Assembly (NCBI GenBank): GCA_900617975.1
Contig: UZAE01013914.1
Span: forward strand, 1-18,064
DNA: 18,064 bases
Reading direction: 5' to 3'
From: Rodentolepis nana
Lineage: Eukaryota; Platyhelminthes; Cestoda; Cyclophyllidea; Hymenolepididae
The notes beneath the pieces are model-generated. The model saw only the letters and a list, made by a program, of their open reading frames with translations, did not search any database and was not told the origin of the DNA. The translations under genes were made by a program, and so were the position numbers. Positions 1 to 8,589 of this stretch are shown piece by piece (position 1 is the first letter of the stretch; every line of letters begins with the position of its first letter).

Positions 1-103
1 GTCTGTCTCTTTTACATCTGTGAATTATTATTCTGTCCCCATTCTCGACATTTTGTCACTTTAATGTTCCTCATCCTCTCTGTGAAGACCGAAGTCAGTT
101 AAA
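1..103. repeat. First copy of a 103-base exact direct repeat
   Basis: This stretch is identical, base for base as far as I can read, to 572-674, an offset of 571 bases. It is pyrimidine-rich and ends just before an undetermined base (n) at 104, where the two copies diverge. In the second copy it runs on into a LINE 3' end, so it is probably LINE 3'-untranslated sequence. The left edge is cut by the window. A duplicated stretch ending at an N is also what an imperfect gap closure would leave. Confidence 0.9.
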
Positions 104-496
104 NGTGACTAATTTGGGAAGCGATGTTATCACAGGAGATTTTTCCAGAAAAGGCTTGTGTAGTTTAGTCGGAGCCTATTTGGTCTGTACCCTTTACAAG
201 CTTAAGTTTATGTAGAGAGAAGTTGGTATTAAGTGATAAGTGTTGCATTCCATTCATACAGACAATTTTTTGCCATTAAATGCTCAACTGCATATCGAGG
301 AAACAATATGCTCTCAACTTACCATGGTTATTGCACCTGCTTGTGGGGTGTGCGATAGACTTACCTCCTCGTGGTGCACCCTGGGCAACGTATACTCATA
401 CGGCAAAAAAGCCCATTATTCGGCAGTTGACTTCTGATTTCAAACTACCATCACCCTACTGTGTATCATATTCGACCATTTCCACAGTACTCACCT
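104..496. other. Unassigned spacer between the direct repeats
   Basis: This begins with the ambiguous base at 104. A moderately GC-richer patch at about 330-440 has overlapping short open frames (240-437 and 280-537), but neither shows a recognisable motif, splice site or composition that would support a gene. It could be more of the repeated element. No RNA gene or terminator is visible. Confidence 0.4.
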
Positions 497-640
497 CACC
501 TTCTTTCTACCTTTGTGTTTGTCTCTTACATCTTTAAGACACTCTTCTGTCCCCCCCCCTTCCCCACATTTGTCTGTCTCTTTTACATCTGTGAATTATT
601 ATTCTGTCCCCATTCTCGACATTTTGTCACTTTAATGTTC
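497..640. repeat. Degenerate pyrimidine-rich tandem repeat
   Basis: Two to three imperfect units follow one another. Each has a 'tttgtnTttgtctctt..acatct' block, then an AT-rich stretch, then 'tctgtcccc'. The first unit lies at about 508-560 and ends in a run of nine C (551-559); the second is at about 567-610. The + frame open over 461-673 shows the same periodicity at peptide level (FV-x2-YI-x3-LFCP twice), which reflects the DNA repeat and not a protein gene. Confidence 0.55.
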
Positions 641-725
641 CTCATCCTCTCTGTGAAGACCGAAGTCAGTTAAAGGGCTAATGATAACTATCAAAACGCC
701 TGCCATTTGAGATAAGTAAATAAAG
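572..725 (+). mobile_element. 3' end of a LINE-type retrotransposon copy
   Basis: The first 103 bases are the exact direct repeat of 1-103. From about 655 the sequence matches, with scattered differences, the 3'-untranslated end of the LINE copy at 2633-2925 read on the - strand. Shared blocks are GAAGTCA, GCTAATGATAA, TATCAAAA, GCCTGC and ATTTGA, followed by an A/T-rich (TAAA)-type tail ending near 725. This copy is on the + strand. Its 5' limit is unclear and no coding part is recognised. Confidence 0.65.
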
Positions 726-2620
726 TCGCTTAACCTACTGTTGCTATTACGAATAGTAAAATTCGTATATAACCCAAAAGCACATGAGTTCAAGTGTCAT
801 AGGTACTTCACCATTTTCCATTAACATAAGGACACATTTTGCACCGATTATTTGGATAAACTTACGAAAACTGGAAATTTCAGAGAGAATGATGGTCTCA
901 AATGTTTTTATTCAGTGTCTTCTATTTTAAATACTCTCATTAATGTAATTAAATTATTTGAATGAATAACCATATTATCTACTTCACAAAACTTGGGTTC
1001 TTCTCTCTCCTAGATGGACTCATTTGACATTTAACCTCCCCAATCGGGAAATAACATTTTTTACGCATCATCCCTGGGTTGAAGATATCTTACTTAATTT
1101 GGCTCCTCTCCTAAAGTAGCTTTATAAATAAAATTAGAGGTATTTCAAATTTGATAGTCAGGTGTCTTAACATGTGTAATAATAAAATTACCAGAATGTG
1201 GAGGCACTTTTAAAAGTGTTTATTCCTTATTAATTTAATTCCATAGATAGTCATTCGAATTTTTTTGATAATTAGGATTCAATAAGTTTCATATGGTGTT
1301 ACTTCGAAAATAAGAATTCGATCAAATTAAACTTATCGTGTGTTTTGACTCAATCTGATTAACCTCTGCAAAGCCTAAAGGATATTGACAATACACCATT
1401 TAAGTTGCGATTTATTGGAAAAGGAAATCTGGAGGGAAACACAACAGGGAAAATGAAATAACTTTCACGAATGCAGGGGGCATATAAGATTGTATAGAAA
1501 TAAAAGAAGAGCTTAAACTCATGTTAAATATCTGTCAATTCCTTACAATTAATTAATCAGTACTACAGCAGTTCATGTCCTACCTTCCTCAGGGTGTTTC
1601 AAAACCATAGCTAATACAAAATTAGATTGACGTCAGGTAGAAAAGCTTGCCGAATAACCGCTTTGGTGCACAAAATATATCGAGTGAGACTCGGTAGACC
1701 CATTTTTATACCACTTACAAATATTTTAATCTGTGTATGCATTTGCTTCCAAAAATCCCACTATCCGCTGATAATATGGAGCACCAACGTAGGTTGCGTT
1801 CAGCTAAAGTAGTAACCAAGGCTCCCACAGTTGATTATCTCATTAATTTGTCTTTTGCCTTCAATCATGCAAATCTCTCTACCTCAGTGGCAAAGACTGT
1901 GTCAAAGTTTGAAAGATGATGTAATGGCTTGAGAAAATACTGATGTATTGCATGAAAAACTCGGCACCTTACTTCTATTTACATAAAAAAATTGTAAATT
2001 GGGTTTAACAAGATAAAAATATCAGATATCGGGCTAGATTTCCATCTTTACTAAGATGGCCAATTAACGCGCAGGTTCTGTGAGTACTGCGGCATAATTT
2101 TAAGGCAATTTGTTTTAATTTATTGTTCTTTATCCAAAGTCTAATAAGTAAACCTCTGACCACACTCGAATTGAAGGTAGGCAGTAGATGGGAAATATTC
2201 CGGATGCGCCATTATGAAAAGCCCACTTTCTGTCGGAATTAGAAAGAACCGTTGTGTTCCAACACCCAGGTCCCTGATTTATCGGTGGTGACAGGGTAGA
2301 GCGATTCGTTTGAGTTATAATTGAAATATTTCGCAATTTTATTTGCTTAGGGCTCATAAGAAATACACTTCAAACAAGTTTAAAATAAAAAAGCTAAATT
2401 AATCTCATAAGGTGGACAAAATGTGTCGTTTTCACATTCAGGGTTTGCCAGGCCAAACCTCTCGGTTTCAACAACTTAAACCTGGGTGACTCAAAGCAGG
2501 GTTGGTGAAAAGGGGTTTTTCAAAGAAGTGGATTATTGCCTAAAAAATATATTTAATAAGGTCACTTTTAGTTCTAGTCGTAGACAACCAACTACTTAGA
2601 CACCTCTTGATCATCAAGAA
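726..2620. other. Mostly unassigned AT-rich DNA
   Basis: No gene is convincing here. A possible SINE relic is at about 785-830. A small + frame at 1737-1919 (60 codons, basic start, no splice or family evidence) lies in a slightly GC-richer patch. GC-richer islands at about 2150-2300 and 2400-2520 have broken open frames on both strands, including a 75-codon - frame over 2130-2357 with no recognisable motif. They may be decayed repeats. The rest is low-complexity AT-rich sequence. Confidence 0.4.
785..830 (+). other. Possible SINE relic (tRNA B-box-like)
   Basis: The sequence GAGTTCAAGTGT at 787-798 resembles a tRNA promoter B box. It and the bases after it resemble 4614-4650, which follows a good A box. 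No A box is seen upstream here, so this would be a truncated relic at best. Confidence 0.2.
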
Positions 2621-2632
2621 CCTAAAAACTTA
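2621..2632. repeat. Target-site duplication, left copy
   Basis: CCTAAAAACTTA here is repeated exactly at 2926-2937. The two copies sit at the tail end and the truncated 5' end of the LINE fragment between them, as expected after target-primed reverse transcription. Confidence 0.85.
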
Positions 2633-2702
2633 TTTATTTATTTATTTCAAATAGCAGGCTTTTTGATATTTATCATTAGCACTTAAACTTTGACTTCAGC
2701 TT

Positions 2703-2718
2703 CCCCCAAGGGTGGGGG
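2703..2718. other. GC hairpin in the LINE 3'-untranslated region
   Basis: CCCCCA (2703-2708) pairs with TGGGGG (2713-2718) around a four-base loop. It lies between the LINE stop codon and its tail. Hairpins in LINE 3' ends can serve as recognition signals for the element's own reverse transcriptase; that role here is inference. Confidence 0.5.
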
Positions 2719-2736
2719 TACATATATAGCAGTTAA

Positions 2737-2925
2737 TTAATAGCAGTTCATTAGCTGTCTTCTTGCTTCCCAGTATCTCTGGCTTTCCGTCCTTGTCTTT
2801 AGGGCCGAACACCGAATCAGGTGGGTCTTCTCCATTTCCTCCTGTAGGTTACATAGGGGGCATGTGGGTTGAGTGTATACTCCCAATCTGTGAAGGTGTT
2901 TTGCCAAGCAATCGTGTTCGGTACG
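2737..2925 (-). pseudogene. LINE reverse-transcriptase protein, C-terminal zinc-knuckle fragment
   Basis: The - strand is open for 62 codons from the truncation point to a TAA. The peptide begins RTEHDCLAKHLHRLG and carries TCPLC, then HLIRC, then RYWEARR. This is the C-terminal tail found after the reverse-transcriptase (and sometimes RNase H) domain of many non-LTR retrotransposons, with a C-x2-C-x9-H-x3-C metal-binding pattern (Cys22, Cys25, His35, Cys39). All catalytic domains are missing, so it is a dead fragment. It has no start codon of its own. The assignment rests on the general family pattern; the clade (for example I, Jockey or CR1 group) is not determined. Confidence 0.85.
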
Positions 2926-2937
2926 CCTAAAAACTTA
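2926..2937. repeat. Target-site duplication, right copy
   Basis: Exact repeat of 2621-2632, immediately next to the truncated 5' end of the LINE fragment. Confidence 0.85.
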
Positions 2938-4576
2938 AGTACACTTCTTCGTGTTGAGGAGTAAACCCACTAAGACACGTACAGTAAATCTAATTCTAAG
3001 CAGTAAAATACTATTAAAACGGCTCCAGTTAAATGTGTAAATTCTTAGCGGTTTGTCAACTGGAGTCTCTCTTCAACTTAGAATTTGGAATTTGTTGATT
3101 TCCAGCGAGCTTCAGTAGTTGAAATATGAAAATATAATCTTTAAAGTCAGAAAAACCTTTAGAATTTCGTAGGCGTATGCATCATTTTTACAAAAAAATT
3201 GTATTTCAAGTTTGTAAACAATCACTTATCCCAAAGATGCATGTATAATTTATTTCGTCGACAAAGTCCTTTAGGCGACAGTAAAATGAATGTTGGTTAG
3301 TGTCGCACTATTTTGGAATACCATCCAAATAAAGATAAATGATGGAAAAGAACGCAAAAGGTTGTATTTGCTTAAAACCATCAAGATCTCCTAAAAATTT
3401 AATAAACTAATTTTATCCACTGCTATGAATATGCAACGATCTGGTTAAAGATGGTATAGTTGATTGAAATTTTGTACTTAAATAGGTATTAAACTATTCG
3501 TCAGCTTAGTTCACTAATTTCGCTAATTCTTCGTCTGTTTTCGTTGTGTCCTAAAATTATTACAAACCTGTCTTTTAAACCCCAAACTGTAGCACCTTAC
3601 TAGATAAGCGTACATGAGACCTCAGCTACCTCCACATCGACTTTCCAGCTTGAAGTCCTTACAGCACACACAATCCCTTCAAATCAATCATCTCTTTTAT
3701 TTCCAGTTTTTTTCTATGCATATCGATAAGAATAGTTTGTCAACTTGTAGAATAGCAGTAACACCTTCTAGGAACCTGTTCAACCTTTAAAGGCTGGCGG
3801 CAACGAGGTGCTCATTCTAAAGTAGTAGGTTGACTTTACAAATAAATCTAGATTGAAAGTGAATTCTTGAAAATGCTCAAAAACGCACCACTGTGCAATT
3901 CACTTTGAGAATATTCCTCCTTCTAGATGTAAAACAATTTGATGTGCCAAAGTTAATAAGACTTATTCGAAAACTAAGGCGCAAAACATTTAAATAGTCA
4001 TAAAAGCCTATTTAGGGCTTTTAAGAGCGCATGAATAACTTCATTCTGTGTTAGCATTGCGCATTACAATAATCTTGGGTCGAGCATTTAACCCTTGGTT
4101 TATTTGGCATTCAAAAATTTAAACGCACTTTTTAATTCACCACATGTACTTCAAAACCTCATTGCGATTTATGAGTGTAGTAATAAGCCCTTCAACGATT
4201 AATGACTGCAGAATTTCGACCACATCAATCTCTTAAAAATGATTAGATTAAGAGAGGCAGCTTACATTTAATCCACTGATAAACCTTCAAGGTTAATCCT
4301 ACGCTTAAACGATGCCAAAAACTAATTCTGTACTTTAGATGAAATAAACATACTTGTCTCAGTGTTGTCAATTTGAAATGGCAAGCATTTAGACCCACAA
4401 GCAGCCACAGTTGATTTTTTGCCCTGCTACCTAGTAATTAAATCGATTGTGAGGAAATTTTTCAAAATTAGCCTGTGTTTATGAAGTTCTGGATGCAGTG
4501 TGCATTGTCAAAAAGTATGAGATTGTTGATGCCTACGTTAAAATTAGGTTATTAAAAGGGGCGCAAAGTGTGGCTC

Positions 4577-4632
4577 TAATACTAGCTCAGTGGTAGAGTA
4601 CTTTTCCGTAAATAAGTTCAAGTGTTTTTGAC
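4577..4632 (+). other. tRNA-like relic, possible SINE head
   Basis: TAGCTCAGTGGTAGAG at 4583-4598 is a textbook tRNA D-arm / RNA polymerase III A box. A weak B-box-like AGTTCAAGTGT follows at 4615-4625. The spacing between the boxes is about ten bases short of a normal tRNA, and no proper anticodon or acceptor stem can be folded. It is therefore not a working tRNA. A degraded tRNA pseudogene or the head of a tRNA-derived SINE is more likely. Confidence 0.35.
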
Positions 4633-6460
4633 ACTTTCCACAATGATACTGAGTGCTAATTTTCCACCCTGACAAAGATTAGCAGTGACAAATTAATAAT
4701 GGAACGAGGTATTAAGAATGGGAGTTCAGGAGAAACAAGACTATTTTAGTGATTGAATTTTTTACAAAGCTTACTACTTCCAAAAAAGACATAGACCTAT
4801 CAGCCGAGCTAATCTTTATACTGTTGTGCAAAGTGTCATTTGAAAAATAATTTCGAAATTTCTGTTCCTTTTTTAGATATTCTTGTGGATGAAGATGACT
4901 AATTATTCGCTAACCTCCACCGCCATTTTTATAGTAATAAAAGTACCAATAATTAAACCACTTTATTAAATAACTTAGACACACTTGGTTCTATTTCTTC
5001 AATTCTCTTTGTGATTTTACTCCAGAAAGTGCCTGAATGAAGAACCATTTGTATTGAAGTATTAATTCGGAAATGAAGCAAATCCACATCTGTCATTTTT
5101 AAACCAAAGCGTTAGGCAATGGTAAGCGCATTATTATTTTTGTCAAAATATATACTGTCTTTGGTGTAGTTGTGTTATTTTTTGACAACAGTAATTGAAA
5201 ATTCATTTTTTAAAGTTGGTCCTATTATCTGAAAAGTTCGGTAATTAGAATAATGGAAGGTGAAAACAAATACTTCTTAATAAAGAGATGGTGCAATTAG
5301 AGCTAATCATCAATTTGAAATCGCGTTTGTAGTTATCACATTCGCTGCCGTAATTATGGTGTGAAGGACGAATTTGCACGATTAATGGAGAGAGTATTGG
5401 GATTAAATAATGTGCGTGGTCTGTAATTAGCCACAGAATGGATTTTATAATAATTTAACATCTAATTTCTTTCAATGCTCACTTAAATTGCAGTTTAATT
5501 TCACTTAGTTATCTACTACTCAGTAGATGATGAGTCCAAATCACAGAAATTTCTAATAGTTTATGGCTAACAGCCGCGTAATTAGACTTCCTTCGCTATA
5601 ATTTGTTCAACAAGTTAGGAAACGAATCATAACATATTAGTTTATGCACTTGAAAGAACACACGGTTTATCAATAAAATAGTTTTTTAATCCTAATAAAA
5701 TAACTGAGTGACGTTAGGAACTCTTGGTACTCCGACCTTACTTTCACCGTTGTCTTCAATGAACTTCGCGGTTAATCTGTTTCAGAATGCGAAATCTGCG
5801 TATTTTTTGCCTTGAACAAGTCTTTATTTCATAAATTTAATTAAGATAATAGCTTTATCCAACAAGTATTGAAATAGCGCTTTCAGCTTAAATTCGCAGA
5901 CCAATAATTAAGCATTGGTAAAAGTTCCACTCCCTCAGTTGACCTACTGGTGTTCTCAAACTCGGAAAATATTCATCCATCGAGGAAGTCCAAAAAGACA
6001 TCGTATACTCCTTTTGTCATTCTGAGAAGTAAGACAATGGTGCCTGGAATTGGTACTTGAGTATAATCGTTAGCCTCTATGTCATATATAGACTTATTTG
6101 CCTTTCATGCTCTCAACAATTTAATTGCGCGCCTGAGTATGAGTTGGTTGTGTGCTTCTTAGTCGATGTAAGGCTCTGTTTGAGTTTGCCATTGGGTGGA
6201 TGCTGACTGTTATTCAATTAACCCCTTTACTGCTCACTGCCACTGGGTACCTCTAGTGTTGTGATTTTTTTGCCAGTATTCTACATTCCATCTGCATTGA
6301 CTAAAGAAACTATATTGTTCACAACCTCTAGAAATACATCTTTGATCTCCTATACATATATAATTATTTTGAGGTAAGTTGAAATTTTCTACAGCAGTTC
6401 AAAAATTTTTACAGTAATACTATATAATTTGTAAATTTGAATACTCTATGTATTTTTTCA

Positions 6461-6498
6461 TACACACACGCACGCACACACACATATATATATATATT
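6461..6498. repeat. Compound (CA)n/(TA)n microsatellite
   Basis: Alternating CA units with two CG interruptions run into about seven TA units. It is simple-sequence DNA with no coding potential. Confidence 0.9.
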
Positions 6499-8140
6499 AT
6501 TACGGTTATAGATTTTTTGATAGTATTATATTTGAATGACAACAAAGGGTCCAAAAAACGATAGATAAAATCCAAAACAATAACCTCATTTAAAAGCGGA
6601 AGTTATTTAATAATGAAAATAAGGGACGCTAAAAAAGACTTACATTTTTTATATTTTTAACTTCAATTTTGAGTTTTCCGATCCTTTTGGCTGCAATTGT
6701 CAAATTTTTAAAATCAAATGTCATGTGTTCTGAGATGTGCATAACTATCAGCTTAATTTGTTTTCGAAATGGAAGAAATTATTAATTGTCAACACACCTG
6801 ATTGGAGTTATTAAAATCTTTGGTCAAGAATATTTAACATATTTTTTTATTGAGCCGTTATTGGAAGCCAATAGTTGTTGGGAGGTTGCGAAAATAATGC
6901 ACATGATAAACACGTTGTGGTAACATTTTTTCGATTGAATCCGGGTCACCAAGTCTCTCTGGTGATTAGCACAATCATGACCACTATTAATTTTGTCCAC
7001 TAGGAAGACACAAAAAGGTATTAAATCCGCAGTTTTCAACCGTGCTTGTTGTTACATGGTTTAACCAAAAACTGATTAGGGGCTTAAAGTTTCAAAGATT
7101 TCAACTTCTAATAATTTATCATAAACAACTAATATTAACAAACTTTACAGTTTTTTATTTTTGGAGAGGGCTAAGAATCGAGTTCAAAAGTTCGAGCAAA
7201 AGCTGAAAGGGAAAAGTCAAGAAAATGAGAAGGATAACCTAAGTTTTCCAAATATTTTGCTCAATTGCTTTTTATGATCTTGAATACATAATACTTACAC
7301 AATTTAACGTTCCGAAATATCGTTTTCAAAATTTGTCATCAATATTGACGAAAAAATTCATTTCATATATATTCAGTGCTTACTGATTTGTTAATTAATT
7401 ATATTGGACGATTTTCACTCTCCAATCCAGCTTTTCTATCACTGGTTGAGAAAAGTAAATGACAATAAATATCGACACACTTGTTGCTTGAAACAGCTGA
7501 AATTTTAACTTCGCATAACTCAATATGCACTGCTAAATAATATTAAAGTGAATAAAAATTTCCAGTTTTTACTCTTAAATATTTGCCAATGACGAAAAAT
7601 TCAGTTATAAATTCATAACTATTTGTTCAACAAATGAAAAATAGTTGCAGAATTAAAATAAGTCTCTTTGTATTAATAAGATTATGTTGTAACTGGCACA
7701 TTGAAGAATATTTTTGTGTTGACTAAAATAAACAAGCATTTTGCGGAACAAGAACTCTGATTTTCAATCAAAATTACGCTCAGGGATAATAAAATTTAAA
7801 TTATTTTTTAGGCTATGGGGACTATTTAAGAAAAAAGCCACTTAAATTCGGCTGCCACTATTTTCCGCCTTTTGTGGAGTAGCAATGCGACTAATAGCCA
7901 GTATCTTAATATCTAAAAAACAATTAAGTTTGTTGCTGCTTACTTTCTGATGCAAGTCAGTTTGGAATACTGAAGGTAGACTTAGGAGATAATGAAAATC
8001 ATCGGTATTGTTAGTTCAGAATTAATTTAGGTTTTGTAATGGAGTAAGTGAATGTAGTAAGTAGTAGTATTCAAATATGACCTTCAATTCCTTCACATAT
8101 AAGGCATAACGATAGGAAGAAGAAATTTGCGACGTATAAA

Positions 8141-8230
8141 TTCTAGAATTAGAATTATCTTAAGGGGAAATAAATATCTGAATTATGTTATTTCCCAAAT
8201 TAAAAAAAAATTTTTTTCTTCGGAATATTC
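8141..8230. promoter_or_regulatory. Possible heat-shock elements
   Basis: TTCTAGAA (8141-8148) and GAATATTC (8223-8230) are head-to-head and tail-to-tail pairs of the GAA unit with two-base spacing, as bound by heat-shock factor. Further GAA/TTC units lie beside each. They are about 320-410 bases before the start codon. Two-unit sites are common by chance in AT-rich DNA. They are noted only because the gene downstream may encode a heat-shock co-chaperone. Confidence 0.15.
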
Positions 8231-8457
8231 AAACTGCATCAGAGTTTGAAGTTAGTAAGCTATCTCACATAAAATTCTTAAATGCGCTAACAATCCCAAC
8301 AGTGCAATAAATCTAGCCTACAAGTTACGTTTTGAAGTGGAAACATCGCGTTCGTATCGGTCAGTTGCGTATTTGATACCACCGTTGGAAAATCACAAAT
8401 ATTCTCACGGCCAATTATGAGACATTTAAATATAATCTTCCCATCTCATTTCATTTC

Positions 8458-8482
8458 ATTGGTTCACATAGTTATATATAAC
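8458..8482 (+). promoter_or_regulatory. Possible core promoter (CCAAT and TATA-like)
   Basis: An inverted CCAAT box (ATTGG, 8458-8462) precedes TATATATA (8473-8480), about 70 bases before the ATG at 8551. Transcription would then begin near 8505. The alternative is a 5'-untranslated exon elsewhere joined at the good acceptor tract ending TTTTTAG at 8536. The sequence does not decide between them. Confidence 0.25.
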
Positions 8483-8550
8483 TGCATTGCAGAGAAAAGC
8501 AGTTAAATATCTTCAAATATTTTTATTTATTTTTAGAGGTTTAAGTAGCC

Positions 8551-8589
8551 ATGGCTAAAGCAAAATCACCCAAGGCAAAGAAACAAGAA
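8551..8589 (+). CDS. Exon 1, start codon and lysine-rich N-terminus
   Basis: The ATG sits in a strong start context (GCCATGG). The thirteen codons read MAKAKSPKAKKQE, with five lysines. The donor is GAA|GTAAGT, leaving phase 0. The ATG is preceded at 8536 by a possible acceptor (pyrimidine tract ending TTTTTAG), which would allow a 5'-untranslated exon or a trans-spliced leader. Confidence 0.65.

Larger units (their letters stand above)
2633..2925 (-). mobile_element. 5'-truncated LINE insertion with target-site duplication
   Basis: Read on the - strand, this 293-base insert starts inside a coding frame (2925 down to 2737). It then has a short 3'-untranslated region with a GC hairpin and ends in a 3' tail of AAAT units. 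An exact 12-base duplication (2621-2632 and 2926-2937) flanks it. This is the classic product of a LINE inserted by target-primed reverse transcription with 5' truncation. The perfect duplication and uninterrupted frame suggest a fairly recent insertion. The last part of the untranslated region also occurs at 655-725 and 18026-18064, so the family is repeated in this genome. Confidence 0.88.
2938..8400. other. Long gene-free AT-rich stretch
   Basis: About 5.5 kb without a supportable gene. The longest frames are short and their products show no family motif. One example is the - frame over 6824-7039 with 71 codons. A slightly GC-richer patch at about 6120-6260 has no recognisable content. Exceptions noted separately are the tRNA-like relic near 4600 and the microsatellite at 6461-6498. 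Confidence 0.5.

Noticed and set aside
240..673. Overlapping short + frames at 240-437, 280-537 and 461-673
   Set aside because: They follow repeat and pyrimidine-rich sequence; the 461-673 product mirrors the tandem DNA repeat and the others show no motif, splice site or start context.
1627..1919. Two short + frames (1627-1812 and 1737-1919)
   Set aside because: No domain, no splice borders and no conservation evidence available. The second reads somewhat like protein but 60 codons in a GC-richer patch is not enough.
2130..2357. 75-codon frame on the - strand
   Set aside because: Product not recognisable; the + strand of the same GC-rich patch has equally protein-like broken frames, so a decayed repeat is as likely.
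4571..4650. Functional tRNA gene
   Set aside because: The A box is good but the spacing to the B-like box is too short and no anticodon arm or acceptor stem folds.
6461..6498. CRISPR-like or regulatory repeat
   Set aside because: It is an ordinary dinucleotide microsatellite; no spaced repeats of CRISPR type occur anywhere in the window.
6824..7039. 71-codon frame on the - strand
   Set aside because: Low-complexity AT-rich product with no motif and no splice context.
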